DNA from: an uncultured Desulfobacter sp.
GTDB taxonomy: Bacteria > Desulfobacterota > Desulfobacteria > Desulfobacterales > Desulfobacteraceae
NCBI RefSeq assembly: GCF_963665355.1
Contig: NZ_OY762229.1
Coordinates: 1,984,001-2,048,000, forward strand
Direction of reading: 5' to 3'
DNA: 64,000 bases
Position numbers and translations under genes: made by a program. Under the pieces are notes generated by a model. The model ran no database searches. It had not been told where the DNA came from and saw only the letters and a program-made list of their open reading frames with translations. This document shows positions 28,585 to 37,250 of this stretch, piece after piece (positions within the stretch are counted from its first letter, which is position 1; each line of letters begins with the position of its first letter).

Positions 28585-29385
28585 TCATCTTGTCAGGCTG
28601 CGGATAAACGGGCCTGTGGCATTCACCCCTTTTTGCTCCACCTCCCGGATAGTCTGGGATCCTACCACGGCAATATCGGCCTTTCCCACAAGAAAATCAA
28701 TGTCTGCTTTCTCCTTCACCCCGAACCCCACGGCCGTGGGCAGTCGGGTGGATTTTTGGCACCGGGCAAGGTATGTTCCCATATCCTGGGAAAACTGTGT
28801 TTCTTTTCCGGTAACTCCTTTTCTTGCCAGGCAGTAAATAAATCCTGTGGCATGGGCGTCAATCATTTTCATCCGCTGGTCTGTGGTTTCAGGAGAAAAG
28901 ATAAATACCGCTGACAGGTCATGTCTGTTCATGGCGGACAGATAATCTGCTGCCTCTTCCGGGGGAAGATCCGGCACAATGGCGCCTTTTACCCCGATTT
29001 CCGACATCCGGTCCGCAAAGGAATCCATGCCGTATTTATAGAGAATATTGCCATAGGTCATGAAAAGAAACGGGATGTCAAAGCTGTCTGATACTTTTTG
29101 GGCAAACTCAAAACATTTTTCCACGGTGGCTCCGTTGTCAAGGGAGGCCTGGTTGGCCTTGAGGATCACCGGTCCGTCCGCCATGGGCTCTGAAAACGGA
29201 ATTTGAAGCTCCATGAGGTCCACGCCGGCTTCCACCATCTGACGGACAATTTCAAAGGATGCGTCAAAAGAGGGGTAACCCATGACAATATGGGTCATCA
29301 ACAGGATATCTTTTTTCTTTCGCTGTTCCCGGATATAGGTTTCCAAAAAGGCGGGGGCGGGTGCCGAAGTCATTGTTTCAGTCAT
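28585..29385 (-). CDS. trpA: Tryptophan synthase alpha subunit
   Basis: 266 residues from the ATG preceded by CAGGAGA. It cleaves indole-3-glycerol phosphate to indole inside the TrpA-TrpB complex. The catalytic glutamate is in LMELQIPFSEPMADGP; the aspartate-bearing loop is GAIVPDLPPEEA, and AVGFGVKEKAD closes the phosphate site. It is coupled to trpB by an eight-base overlap (ATGACTGA). No other trp genes are here. Confidence 0.93.
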   Translation of the reverse strand: MTETMTSAPAPAFLETYIREQRKKKDILLMTHIVMGYPSFDASFEIVRQMVEAGVDLMELQIPFSEPMADGPVILKANQASLDNGATVEKCFEFAQKVSDSFDIPFLFMTYGNILYKYGMDSFADRMSEIGVKGAIVPDLPPEEAADYLSAMNRHDLSAVFIFSPETTDQRMKMIDAHATGFIYCLARKGVTGKETQFSQDMGTYLARCQKSTRLPTAVGFGVKEKADIDFLVGKADIAVVGSQTIREVEQKGVNATGPFIRSLTR

Positions 29386-30607
29386 TTTGATATTCTCCTG
29401 CTTTGGAACAGATAAATTCTTTCCATTTGGGGTCGCCAATGGCATCGGCCACAGTGAAGATGTCTTTATCTCCCCGGCCGGACTGGTTGATAATTATGAT
29501 ATCATCCTTTGACATGTTTCCAGCTTCCTTAAAGGCGCCGGCAAAGGCGTGGGAAGATTCCAGGGCCGGGATTATGCCTTCCAGCTGCATGGTCAGCTTA
29601 AGGGCATCGACCACTTCGGTGTCAGTGGCATATTCAAACCGGGCTTTGCCCTGGTCCCGCATATTGGCAAGAATGGGGGAAACGCCGACATAGTCAAGAC
29701 CTGCAGAGATGGAGTGGGTCTCCTTCATCTGGCCGTCGCTGTTCTGCAGAAAATAGGTTTTATACCCCTGGGCAATGCCGGGACTGGCATCTTCGGAACA
29801 AAGCCGGGAGGCGTGGCGGCCGGATTTAATACCCTCTCCACCGGCTTCCACCCCCACAAGTTCAACCGAATCATCCATAAAACCCTGGAAAAGTCCCATG
29901 GCATTGGAACCGCCCCCCACGCAGGCAAAGACTTTGGACGGCAACCGGTCTTCGGCTTTTAGAATCTGGGCTCTTGCCTCCTTGCCGATAATGGACTGGA
30001 ACCAGGAGACCATTTCGGGGAATGGATGAGGGCCGCAGGCGGTTCCCAAGACATAGTGGGTGGTGTCCATATTGGTCACCCAGTCCCGGAACGCCTCGTT
30101 GATGGCATCTTTTAGAATTCGGGTGCCGTCGGTAACCGGCACCACCGTGGCGCCAAGCTGCTCCATCCAGAAGACATTGGGCCGCTGGCGCAGCACATCC
30201 ACCTCACCCATGTAGATGGTGCAGTCAAAGCCGAATTTGGCGGCCATGGTGGCTGTGGCCACACCGTGCTGGCCGGCACCGGTTTCGGCAATCACCCGTT
30301 TTTTGTTCATCTTTTTGACCAAAAGCCCTTGTCCCATCACATTGTTGGCCTTATGTGCCCCTGTGTGGTTCAGATCTTCACGTTTGATATAGATTTTTGC
30401 CCCGCCAAAATGCCGGGTAAGATTTTCGGCATAGGTTAACGGTGTGGGCCGGCAGGAATAGGTAGCCATCAGGTTTTCGTATTCTTCCCAGAAACGCTTG
30501 TCTTCTTTGGCCTGCCTGAACCGGGCATCCAGCTCGTCAAAGGTGGCCACAAGGATTTCAGGTAAAAACGCCCCGCCAAAGGGGCCGTAATATCCGCGGT
30601 GTTTCAT
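29378..30607 (-). CDS. trpB: Tryptophan synthase beta subunit
   Basis: 409 residues. It condenses indole and serine using PLP bound to the lysine in LNHTGAHKANN. Other markers are EDLNHTGAHK, ETGAGQHGVATA, GGGSNAMG (PLP phosphate loop) and the C-terminal SGRGDKD. The N-terminus (YYGPFGGAFLPEILV) differs somewhat from the commonest YFGEFGGQYVPE form. The gene lies 44 bases downstream of a gntR-type regulator and upstream of trpA. Confidence 0.94.
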   Translation of the reverse strand: MKHRGYYGPFGGAFLPEILVATFDELDARFRQAKEDKRFWEEYENLMATYSCRPTPLTYAENLTRHFGGAKIYIKREDLNHTGAHKANNVMGQGLLVKKMNKKRVIAETGAGQHGVATATMAAKFGFDCTIYMGEVDVLRQRPNVFWMEQLGATVVPVTDGTRILKDAINEAFRDWVTNMDTTHYVLGTACGPHPFPEMVSWFQSIIGKEARAQILKAEDRLPSKVFACVGGGSNAMGLFQGFMDDSVELVGVEAGGEGIKSGRHASRLCSEDASPGIAQGYKTYFLQNSDGQMKETHSISAGLDYVGVSPILANMRDQGKARFEYATDTEVVDALKLTMQLEGIIPALESSHAFAGAFKEAGNMSKDDIIIINQSGRGDKDIFTVADAIGDPKWKEFICSKAGEYQND

Positions 30608-30651
30608 GAATCTGTCTCCATCTTAATAAAAATCTTTATGCAATGTCGGGT

Positions 30652-31377
30652 TCACTTCTGATTTTGAATGGTTTGGGTGAAGGCAAACCGTTCAGTGCGG
30701 CAGAACAGTATGGAATAGACCGCCCCGGGTGCTTGGGGGAAATTGAGCAGACGCCGGACCACCAGGATCGGATCCAGGGCTGACATCTTTAAAAGATTTG
30801 CTCTGGCTTCACCCAGGGTCTCCACCTGGAACTGCTGGGTACCGTCCAGGGGGGAGAGGTAAAAGCGCTCGGAAACCACCCGGGACAAAGACTTTTCTTC
30901 CAGATCCATTCCGTCAATGCCGTCAAACAGGTCCGGATCCATGAAAATATCTTCCAGTAGAACAGGATTTCCATGGGCCGTTGTCAGGCGTGACATGGAA
31001 AAGGCGGGTTTCCCGTGGAAGGGATTTGACACATCACCTGCAACAATCTGCTTTTTTAAAGGTGCGATGATTGTTTTTTGGATGGGTACCCCTTTGGTTG
31101 AAAACGCCTGGGACGTTCCGGCAAGGGAAAATAAATCAATCTGCGGGGGTGGCTCTTTGACAAATGTGCCGGATCCCCTTTTTTTTAAGATAAGGCCTTT
31201 TTGCACAAGCAGCTCCATGGCCTGGCGTACCGTAGGCCGTCCAAGGCCAAAGGTCTTGGCAAGGCTCGTTTCAGAGGGTATCGCTTGGCCGGGAGTATAA
31301 ACGCCTTCCCTGATACGGGCCTCGAGCTGTTCGGCCAGCTGGTAGTAAAGGGGAATGGGAGAATCTGTATTAAGCAT
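30652..31377 (-). CDS. GntR-family regulator (HutC/UTRA type) upstream of trpBA
   Basis: 241 residues. The winged helix (YYQLAEQLEARIREGVYTPGQAIPSETSLAKTFGLGRPTVRQAMELLVQKGLI) is standard GntR, and the remaining ~150 residues match the UTRA ligand-binding fold of the HutC subfamily. It would bind a small effector and an operator near its own promoter. Being first in the transcript with trpBA, it probably controls this operon and perhaps itself. The effector is unknown; control of trp genes by a UTRA regulator would be unusual. Confidence 0.88.
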   Translation of the reverse strand: MLNTDSPIPLYYQLAEQLEARIREGVYTPGQAIPSETSLAKTFGLGRPTVRQAMELLVQKGLILKKRGSGTFVKEPPPQIDLFSLAGTSQAFSTKGVPIQKTIIAPLKKQIVAGDVSNPFHGKPAFSMSRLTTAHGNPVLLEDIFMDPDLFDGIDGMDLEEKSLSRVVSERFYLSPLDGTQQFQVETLGEARANLLKMSALDPILVVRRLLNFPQAPGAVYSILFCRTERFAFTQTIQNQK

Positions 31378-31409
31378 GTCCAGCCTTACGTTAAATTAAC
31401 AATGCCTGG

Positions 31410-31439
31410 ATTGTATGATAGCATTTGTAAAGTTGTCAA
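31410..31439 (-). promoter_or_regulatory. Sigma-70 promoter of gntR-trpBA with repeat elements
   Basis: On the minus strand TTGACA (31439-31434), 18-base spacer, TACAAT (31415-31410). ATGATAGCATTTGT (31415-31428, plus strand) overlaps the spacer, and a close copy ATGATAACATTTTGT lies at 31481-31495 upstream. These two copies are candidate operators for the GntR protein. Confidence 0.6.
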
Positions 31440-31587
31440 GACATTTTAACAGATATCAACGCGCTTGAAAATGCCACGACATGATAACATTTTGTGGTGG
31501 CGTGATGGCAAGAATCCGTCATTGGTCTCTGTGTCCGTAATCAACATTCAATTGCCCCGAACACCATTGACTGATTCTCCTGAGGGA

Positions 31588-32868
31588 TCAGGGAACCAGA
31601 ACCCGTTCCAGTCCAGCCACCATGAAATCCATCTCTTCATCATTGATGACCAGGGGCGGAGAGATACGGATGGTGTGCCCGTGGCTGTCATTGACCACAA
31701 GTCGTTCCTTGAGCAATTTGCGGCAGAATTCCATGGCATTTCCCTCTTTGACTTCAATGCCGATGAAAAGTCCCAAACCCCGGACCTCCTTGACATGGGG
31801 AGAGCGTTTGCCGATATCTTCAATGCGTTTTTTCAGTCGTTTTCCTTTCTCAGCAGATTGCTCGTCCAGCTTTTCATCCATGAATACCTTCAAGGCTGCG
31901 GTACCGGCCACGCAGGCCAGGGGGTAGCCGCCGAATGTGGAACCGTCAGATCCTTTGGAAAAGATCATATCCATAATTTGTGCGTTGGTTATGAACACGG
32001 ATAAAGGAACCAGGCCCCCGGAAAGGGCCTTGCCGAGGATCAGGCCGTCGGGAACAATGCCTTCATGCTCAAAGCAGAACCGTTTGCCGGTACGGCCCAG
32101 GCCCACCTGGATCTCGTCACAGACCAGAAACAGATCTTTTTCGTCTGCAAGTTTTCTGAGTCCTTTGAGGAAACCCCTGGGTGGAATCACCATGCCGCCT
32201 TCACCCTGGAAAGGTTCCACAAGAATACCACAGGTGTTTGACGTAACCGCTTTTTCAGCCGCATCCAGATCACCAAAGGGTACAGAAACAAAGCCCGGAG
32301 TCAGAGGACCGAACCCCTCGTTGTATTTTTTATTGGAAGAAAAAGAGACCACGGAAATGGTACGGCCATGGAAATTGCGGTTAAATACAATTATCTCCTG
32401 TTTGCCGTCTTCAATTCCTTTTTGCTTAAATCCATAGTATCTCATGGCTTTCAGAGCCGTTTCCACCGATTCCACGCCCCCGTTTTTAGCCAGAACCTTG
32501 TTGCCGTGTGCGCCGAATCTTTCACCCAGCTGTGGTGCAAAGGTCGCACATTCTGAAAGAAAGATGCCTAAGGGGTCTGTAAAGACCACATTGGAGATCA
32601 CCGAGGCATAATGGCCGGTGAGTGCACTGATCAGCGCATTGGTAATGGCCGGATGATGGTGTCCCGGGTTTGCAGCCGAGTAGGCGGCAAGGCAGTCCAG
32701 GTATTTATTTCCCTTGTCATCTGTCAGCCAGCAGCCTTGGGCGCGTCTGACCACAAGGTTTATCCTGCTGTAATGATGGGCCCCGAAATTGTCTTCCAGG
32801 TTAAAAATATTATTATCCGGTTCTGTGGAGAACCCATTGTAATTATATATTTTTCTCATGTTTGTCAT
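31588..32868 (-). CDS. rocD: Ornithine--oxo-acid aminotransferase (class III)
   Basis: 426 residues. It moves the delta-amino group of ornithine to 2-oxoglutarate, giving glutamate semialdehyde. Class III markers are AYSAANPGHHHP, NGGVESVETALK, FHGRT, EPFQGEGGM, CDEIQVGLGRTG and LGKALSGG with the PLP lysine. The length and the YSAANPGH block fit ornithine rather than N-acetylornithine aminotransferase, though the two are hard to separate by eye. The small regulator fragment upstream may relate to its control. Confidence 0.83.
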   Translation of the reverse strand: MTNMRKIYNYNGFSTEPDNNIFNLEDNFGAHHYSRINLVVRRAQGCWLTDDKGNKYLDCLAAYSAANPGHHHPAITNALISALTGHYASVISNVVFTDPLGIFLSECATFAPQLGERFGAHGNKVLAKNGGVESVETALKAMRYYGFKQKGIEDGKQEIIVFNRNFHGRTISVVSFSSNKKYNEGFGPLTPGFVSVPFGDLDAAEKAVTSNTCGILVEPFQGEGGMVIPPRGFLKGLRKLADEKDLFLVCDEIQVGLGRTGKRFCFEHEGIVPDGLILGKALSGGLVPLSVFITNAQIMDMIFSKGSDGSTFGGYPLACVAGTAALKVFMDEKLDEQSAEKGKRLKKRIEDIGKRSPHVKEVRGLGLFIGIEVKEGNAMEFCRKLLKERLVVNDSHGHTIRISPPLVINDEEMDFMVAGLERVLVP

Positions 32869-32938
32869 GGCAGCTCACCCCCATTAAATTTTTTTGGTTA
32901 ATAGTCTGGCAGTCTGGTCTATTTGTTGTCCTTTGCGG

Positions 32939-33175
32939 TCAAGGTCCAGCTATATTCAAACTCCTTTGTTGATAGATTCGGCAAGACTCTGTTTGAACAG
33001 TCTCAATATTGTCATCAAATTCACGCCTAAATTGCCGGGCAAATTTTCTGGCGGGCAAAGGCGCATCAAGTGCTGACTGGACTTCGAAGACATATCCCTT
33101 GGCGATGAGGTTGCGAAGCATATCGTAGATCCGGGATCTGGTAATGCCTGGAAACCTGCTGATCTTATGATACAT
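32939..33175 (-). CDS. Short TrmB-like helix-turn-helix protein, probably truncated
   Basis: 78 residues from the ATG at 33175. GITRSRIYDMLRNLIAKGYVFEV is the recognition-helix and wing part of a TrmB-type HTH, followed by PARKFARQFRREFDDNIETVQTE, the start of the usual coiled linker. The first helix of the HTH and the entire C-terminal effector domain are missing. Either this is a decayed regulator or a mini-regulator. A perfect 12-base inverted repeat overlaps the start codon, which favours past or present autoregulation. Confidence 0.5.
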   Translation of the reverse strand: MYHKISRFPGITRSRIYDMLRNLIAKGYVFEVQSALDAPLPARKFARQFRREFDDNIETVQTESCRIYQQRSLNIAGP

Positions 33176-33206
33176 TATGTTGCTTATATATAAACAACAT
33201 AATGTA
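33171..33206. promoter_or_regulatory. Perfect inverted repeat over the TrmB-like start codon
   Basis: TACATTATGTTG (33171-33182), spacer CTTATATATAAA, CAACATAATGTA (33195-33206). The 24-base centre-to-centre symmetry fits a dimeric or tetrameric regulator; the spacer is itself nearly symmetric. It covers the start of the TrmB-like gene. Confidence 0.6.
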
Positions 33207-34010
33207 TGTTGAGCAAAGTTGTCAAGAAACTGAAATGAATAGAGGCAGCGAAAAAAAGTAAAAAGCAAGATAACCCCACAAATTTGTTAAAAAATGTGGA
33301 GTGTCTTGACGAAAATGAAGTTCCTGTCTTACGAAAAGAGGGCTTTTAACCTACGAAAAGGCCTGTATTTTCCTACGAAAGATTAAAACGTCTGAAAGTC
33401 TATCTCTGCCGGAAGTTTCAAATAATTGCAGGCCATAAATTGAAGCTCTGGCAGGAGCCGTATCGCAAAAAAAAAGAGCGAACGTACTTTACTAACTAAA
33501 AAAATATTCGCGATACATGTCTGTTCGGCTCATTTGATAATAAGAATGAATTCAGAATGATAGCTAAGGTCTTTAATTTGACAAATTTAGAATTTCGTTA
33601 GGGATGAAATTTTAATGCTTGACATCCAGCCTGATCATAAGATAGTAGGTAACTATAAATTAGTTTTTATTATTTTATTATTTTCCCACACTTGAAGGTT
33701 TTGTTCAAAGACTGTCAGAAAGACAGTTTATAAAGCTTCATAAGTGATATGCATTCGGCCTTCATTCTTTATCGTGAAGTGTTCGAATGGATAGGTGGGA
33801 AAGAAAAAAGGCAACCGCGGTATAATGACCTGAATTTGTTTGAGTTGCTGTATCTGTATATCGATGACTTGTGAAGCCCGGCCTTAGCGTTAGTGTAAGA
33901 TCTTCTCTGCTGTATAGTAAAACAATTATTCCATCGAAATGTGGTGGGTAAAAATATTGTTCGACAAATAAACATAGTACGAGAGTCTAAACCAAAAAGA
34001 AGGAGGGGAA
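33207..34010. other. Gene-poor region upstream of the acetate permease operon
   Basis: No intact gene is recognisable in these ~800 AT-rich bases. They hold the phased ACGAAA repeats (33308-33380) and several short open frames that read poorly. TTGACATCC at about 33623 may be a -35 element. A weak sigma-54-like GG-N10-GT (TGGGTAAAAATATTGT, ~33944) lacks the -12 C. Confidence 0.5.
33308..33380 (+). repeat. Four (T/G)ACGAAA direct repeats phased at 22 bp
   Basis: GACGAAA at 33308 and TACGAAA at 33330, 33352 and 33374 recur at exactly 22-base intervals, two helical turns. They lie in non-coding DNA between the TrmB-like fragment and actP, as expected of binding sites for a cooperative regulator on one face of the helix. 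Confidence 0.6.
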
Positions 34011-34182
34011 ATGCAAAGCACCATTGGCAGTAGCCGTAGTTACCAGATCAATTTCTTTAAACCTCAAACCGACTTTTCTCAAAAGCGACGTTCCTGTTAT
34101 TGTTATCAGTATCTCCATCTGGGCTGTAGCTGAGTTTGGCTTTCACGTTCTGTTGAAAGCGGTTGGAAAAAGTGCACTGTAG
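34011..34182 (+). pseudogene. Frameshifted small membrane protein gene upstream of DUF485-actP
   Basis: A strong ribosome binding site (aaggagggg) precedes ATG. The frame begins MQSTIGSSRSYQINFFKPQ and stops after 40 codons. From the CAAAAGC run the shifted frame continues as SDVPVIVISISIWAVAEFGFHVLL, a convincing membrane helix, to a TAG at 34180. One base has been lost or gained. The layout suggests a small accessory membrane protein of a sodium:solute symporter, but I cannot name it firmly. Confidence 0.5.
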
Positions 34183-34254
34183 CTAGGATAAACTGTTTTT
34201 GAACACAGGATATCTAAATTAAATTCAACTTGTTTTAGAAAAAGGAGAAAACCT

Positions 34255-34539
34255 ATGTCACATGGGCCTTCAACTGATTGGGGAGAGGACAAAGCGATTG
34301 GCTTTAAAACTAAACTTGGATTGTGGTTATTTCTTATTTACGTCTTGGTTTATATCGGATTCATCTGGGTAAACGTTGCCAGTCCGGAAACAATGGAGGT
34401 AAAGGTTTTTGCCGGTCAAAATCTGGCTGTTGTATATGGCTTTGGCCTGATTATTTTGGCCTTTGTAATGGGAATCATTTACGACATTCTTTGCAGCAAT
34501 AAGGAAGATGAACTCAATGTGGAGGATTCTGACAAATGA
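34255..34539 (+). CDS. DUF485 membrane protein of the acetate permease operon
   Basis: 94 residues with two membrane segments (near 22-42 and 60-83) and an acidic C-terminus, the standard DUF485 (YjcH) form. It precedes actP with a four-base overlap (ATGA), the classic yjcH-actP arrangement. It probably assists the symporter; its exact role is not established. The ribosome binding site aaaaaggag is good. Confidence 0.88.
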   Translation: MSHGPSTDWGEDKAIGFKTKLGLWLFLIYVLVYIGFIWVNVASPETMEVKVFAGQNLAVVYGFGLIILAFVMGIIYDILCSNKEDELNVEDSDK

Positions 34540-36458
34540 TATATAATGCATCCCCGTTCGCTGTCGCAATATTTGTAGCTTTTGTACTTGGTGTACTCTG
34601 GCTGTCATCTTATTTTGCAAAAAAAACAACAACATCAGCAGGGTATTATGCTGCCGGCGGAGATATCCACTGGGCTGTAAACGGTATCGCATTCGCAGGC
34701 GATTATCTTTCAGCCGCGTCCTTCCTTGGCATATGCGGGATGATCGCATTCAGCGGATACGACGGATTTTTATATTCCATCGGTTATCTTGCCGGATGGG
34801 TGGTGGCGCTGTTTATTGTGGCCGAGCCGATGAAACGCCTTGGTAAATACACATTCACAGATGCCCTCAACAATAAATACAATTCCCGGGGTATTCACCT
34901 GACTGCGGCGATCAGTACGCTCATCGTCTCGTTATGCTATCTTGTGCCCCAGATGGTGGGTGCCGGAAGTCTTGTGACCCCACTGCTCGGCATGCCCCAT
35001 TACGTAGGGGTTATCCTTGTGGGCGCCATCGTTATATTTATTGTGGCAACGGCAGGAATGGCATCGACCACTTATGTGCAATTCATAAAAGGCGGCCTTC
35101 TGATCATTGCCTCAAGTATTCTTTCCATTGCCATATTTGTGCATGGCATTAACCAGCAGCCTTCTGAAAGTTATCATAAATTTAAATCCATGAATGCCAC
35201 GGTAACCAATGGAGAGGTTACGGCCATTGACAACCCTGAGTACCAGTTGGCCGGCACTCATAATGATGCCAAACATAACAGTTATGTAAAATTAAACAAA
35301 GAGGGTATAAGTTCATGGTGGCATTTGACGGAAAAAGATGGCAATGCCGTTCTTGAAGAGATGCTTTCAGTTGTACACAGCAAAGACGGCCAGGTGCTTT
35401 ACAATGGGGAGCCCAAGGAAGCCCAGAAGTTCTTCCCGGTCGGCCACGCAAGCAAGATCATCGTTGATGGAAAAGAGGTTACGGAAACAGGAGCCCTTAG
35501 CCCGTTTCAATTTCTGGCAACAATAAATGACAGCACCATTGTCCGCTTCGAGAAGGGATCTTTCACTGCCAATGGCGATAAAGTACAGGTCTGGTATCAG
35601 AATCCCACAGCAGGTAAGGACATCATGACGCCCGGATTAAGATTCAAGGTGAAAAAAGGGGCAACCTTTATGTCCAAGCTGGATTTTGTCTCCCTGATGA
35701 TCGCACTGTTCTTCGGGACTTCGGCACTGCCCCATATTCTGATCCGGTATTATACGGTACCCAGCCCCAAGGCCGCGCGTAAGTCAACAATCCTTGCCAT
35801 CACAGCCATCGGTTTCTTTTATGTCCTGACCCTTTTTATGGGGCTGGGGGCAATGGTTACCGGCGTACTTGATCTTCAGAGCAGTAACATGTCCGGACCT
35901 CTTCTGGCTAAATTTTTCGGTGTCGCATTATTCTCTGTCATATCAGCCATTGCATTTGCAACGGTTCTTGGGACAGTGTCCGGACTTATCGTGGCGGCGT
36001 CCGGTGCCGTTGCCCATGACCTGATTTCCAATTATTTCGGAGTTCCATTGACCGATAAGGGTCAGGTAAAAGCGGGTAAAATATCAGCGGTGGTGGTAGG
36101 CGTATTTGCCATATTGCTGGGTATAGCATTCAAAGGGATAAACGTGTCATTCCTTGTGGGTCTGGCTTTTGCGGTTGCCGCATCGGCAAACCTGCCGGCG
36201 ATTATAATGATGCTGTTCTGGAAAGGGACCACTGCAAAGGGTATTTCCGCATCCATCGTTGTGGGTATCATCAGTGCTTTAACAATTATATTGCTATCGC
36301 CCAAGACCTTTGAGGTGTACGGACTTCCCGCTTCAAGCGCTCCCATATCCATGAACAATCCTGGTATCATATCAATACCGCTCAGCTTTTTAACACTGGT
36401 TGTCGTCTCTTTAATGACAAAGAAAGATGAGGTCGGCAGAGAAAAACAAATTGCATAA
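34536..36458 (+). CDS. actP: Cation/acetate symporter, long form
   Basis: 640 residues with the sodium:solute symporter fold; segments such as AGDYLSAASFLGICGMIAFSGYDGFLYSIGYLAGW and GMASTTYVQFIKGGLLI are typical of ActP. It takes up acetate with a cation. It is some 90 residues longer than the ~550-residue E. coli protein. The excess sits in a hydrophilic stretch of about 175 residues (205-380) between two membrane helices, rich in beta-type sequence. That insert may be an extracytoplasmic module. A strong terminator follows. Confidence 0.92.
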   Translation: MIYNASPFAVAIFVAFVLGVLWLSSYFAKKTTTSAGYYAAGGDIHWAVNGIAFAGDYLSAASFLGICGMIAFSGYDGFLYSIGYLAGWVVALFIVAEPMKRLGKYTFTDALNNKYNSRGIHLTAAISTLIVSLCYLVPQMVGAGSLVTPLLGMPHYVGVILVGAIVIFIVATAGMASTTYVQFIKGGLLIIASSILSIAIFVHGINQQPSESYHKFKSMNATVTNGEVTAIDNPEYQLAGTHNDAKHNSYVKLNKEGISSWWHLTEKDGNAVLEEMLSVVHSKDGQVLYNGEPKEAQKFFPVGHASKIIVDGKEVTETGALSPFQFLATINDSTIVRFEKGSFTANGDKVQVWYQNPTAGKDIMTPGLRFKVKKGATFMSKLDFVSLMIALFFGTSALPHILIRYYTVPSPKAARKSTILAITAIGFFYVLTLFMGLGAMVTGVLDLQSSNMSGPLLAKFFGVALFSVISAIAFATVLGTVSGLIVAASGAVAHDLISNYFGVPLTDKGQVKAGKISAVVVGVFAILLGIAFKGINVSFLVGLAFAVAASANLPAIIMMLFWKGTTAKGISASIVVGIISALTIILLSPKTFEVYGLPASSAPISMNNPGIISIPLSFLTLVVVSLMTKKDEVGREKQIA

Positions 36459-36495
36459 CATGCTGGGACACAAGAAAAAAGGAGAATATTAAACC

Positions 36496-36531
36496 CAAAA
36501 AGGAGAGTGTTTTGCACACTCTCCTTTTTTA
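36496..36531 (+). terminator. Intrinsic terminator of DUF485-actP
   Basis: AAAAAGGAGAGTGT / ACACTCTCCTTTTTT hairpin with a five-base loop and T-run, 38 bases after the actP stop. Confidence 0.88.
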
Positions 36532-36546
36532 ACCACCATCTTTATC

Positions 36547-36576
36547 TTGACAAAAATGATGGAATGTATCTATATA
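36547..36576 (+). promoter_or_regulatory. Sigma-70-like promoter upstream of the MFS remnant
   Basis: TTGACA (36547-36552), 18-base spacer, TATATA (36571-36576). The following ~270 bases up to 36849 hold no gene that I can recognise. Confidence 0.45.
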
Positions 36577-36849
36577 AATTTACATTAGCTAATATATACA
36601 ATTGCACAAACTTTAGAACTGGTTTTATGGATTTTTAAAGAACAGCCTATATAAAAACTTGGGCCTTGCAAAAAACGCTGTGGTCGATTCGGAGGGGCAG
36701 GCGACAGATGATTTGAAGCTCTGGGTTTTTGGTCAGATTAGGCATTTTTCAAGTCACCATTTACTTTGCCCCCCCGGTCGGCTAAATGTGCAGTTAAGCA
36801 TACAAAATGCTTAATTAAATTGCTCAACAAACTAAAGGAGGGGGATCCT

Positions 36850-37190
36850 ATGTCTAGCAATAAAGTTAACAATAGCTGGTTTGTCATCGTTGGTGCTCTT
36901 TTAATTCAGATTGCATTTGGTGTTGTCTGTGCATGGTCTGCTTTTACCAATGTTTTGTCTGATCCTGACGGTGCTTATCAATCCTCGGCACCTCAAATTA
37001 TATGGATTCTATCAGCCGGTCTTTTCTTTTTTGCACAGGCTCTGATCTGGACCGGCATATGTTCTCATTTCCTTTGGTGATAAATGGTTCCCTGATAAAA
37101 AGGAGGCTTCGCCTAGGCACGTCCGCTTGACTGGATATCGTGGGTACTGTGGTTTGGGTCGGCCTCATTCTTATCGGGTTCCGTATAAAT
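36850..37190 (+). pseudogene. Truncated OFA-type (oxalate/formate antiporter-like) MFS transporter
   Basis: After a good ribosome binding site (aaaggaggggg) the frame gives 76 residues: WFVIVGALLIQIAFGVVCAWSAF, the opening helix of OFA-family MFS carriers, and a second helix, then TGA at 37078. Just past the stop another frame reads FGDKWFPDKK, a conserved OFA loop. A further frame holds a hydrophobic piece (TVVWVGLILIGF) near 37150-37190. Most of the ~400-residue carrier has been deleted and the rest is frameshifted. Confidence 0.7.
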
Positions 37191-37198
37191 CTTATATG

Positions 37199-37245
37199 AG
37201 CCCCCTTTTTCAGCTTTATTTTTGATTCTGAAAAAGGGGGGCTTT
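37199..37245. terminator. Bidirectional terminator between MFS remnant and satP
   Basis: AGCCCCCTTTTTCAG and CTGAAAAAGGGGGGCTTTT pair into a long stem with A/T flanks on both sides, between two converging units. Confidence 0.8.
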
Positions 37246-37250
37246 TCCGG

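Noticed and set aside
33171-33380. CRISPR-like repeat array
   Set aside because: The repeats are only seven bases at 22-bp period; too short for CRISPR repeats and no cas genes are nearby.
33944-33960. Possible sigma-54 promoter upstream of actP (TGGGTAAAAATATTGT)
   Set aside because: The invariant C of the -12 GC is missing and the -24 box is poor; kept only as a remark in the intergenic entry.
34161-34178. GG/GC pair resembling a sigma-54 site before DUF485
   Set aside because: Spacing between GG and GC is wrong by one or more bases.
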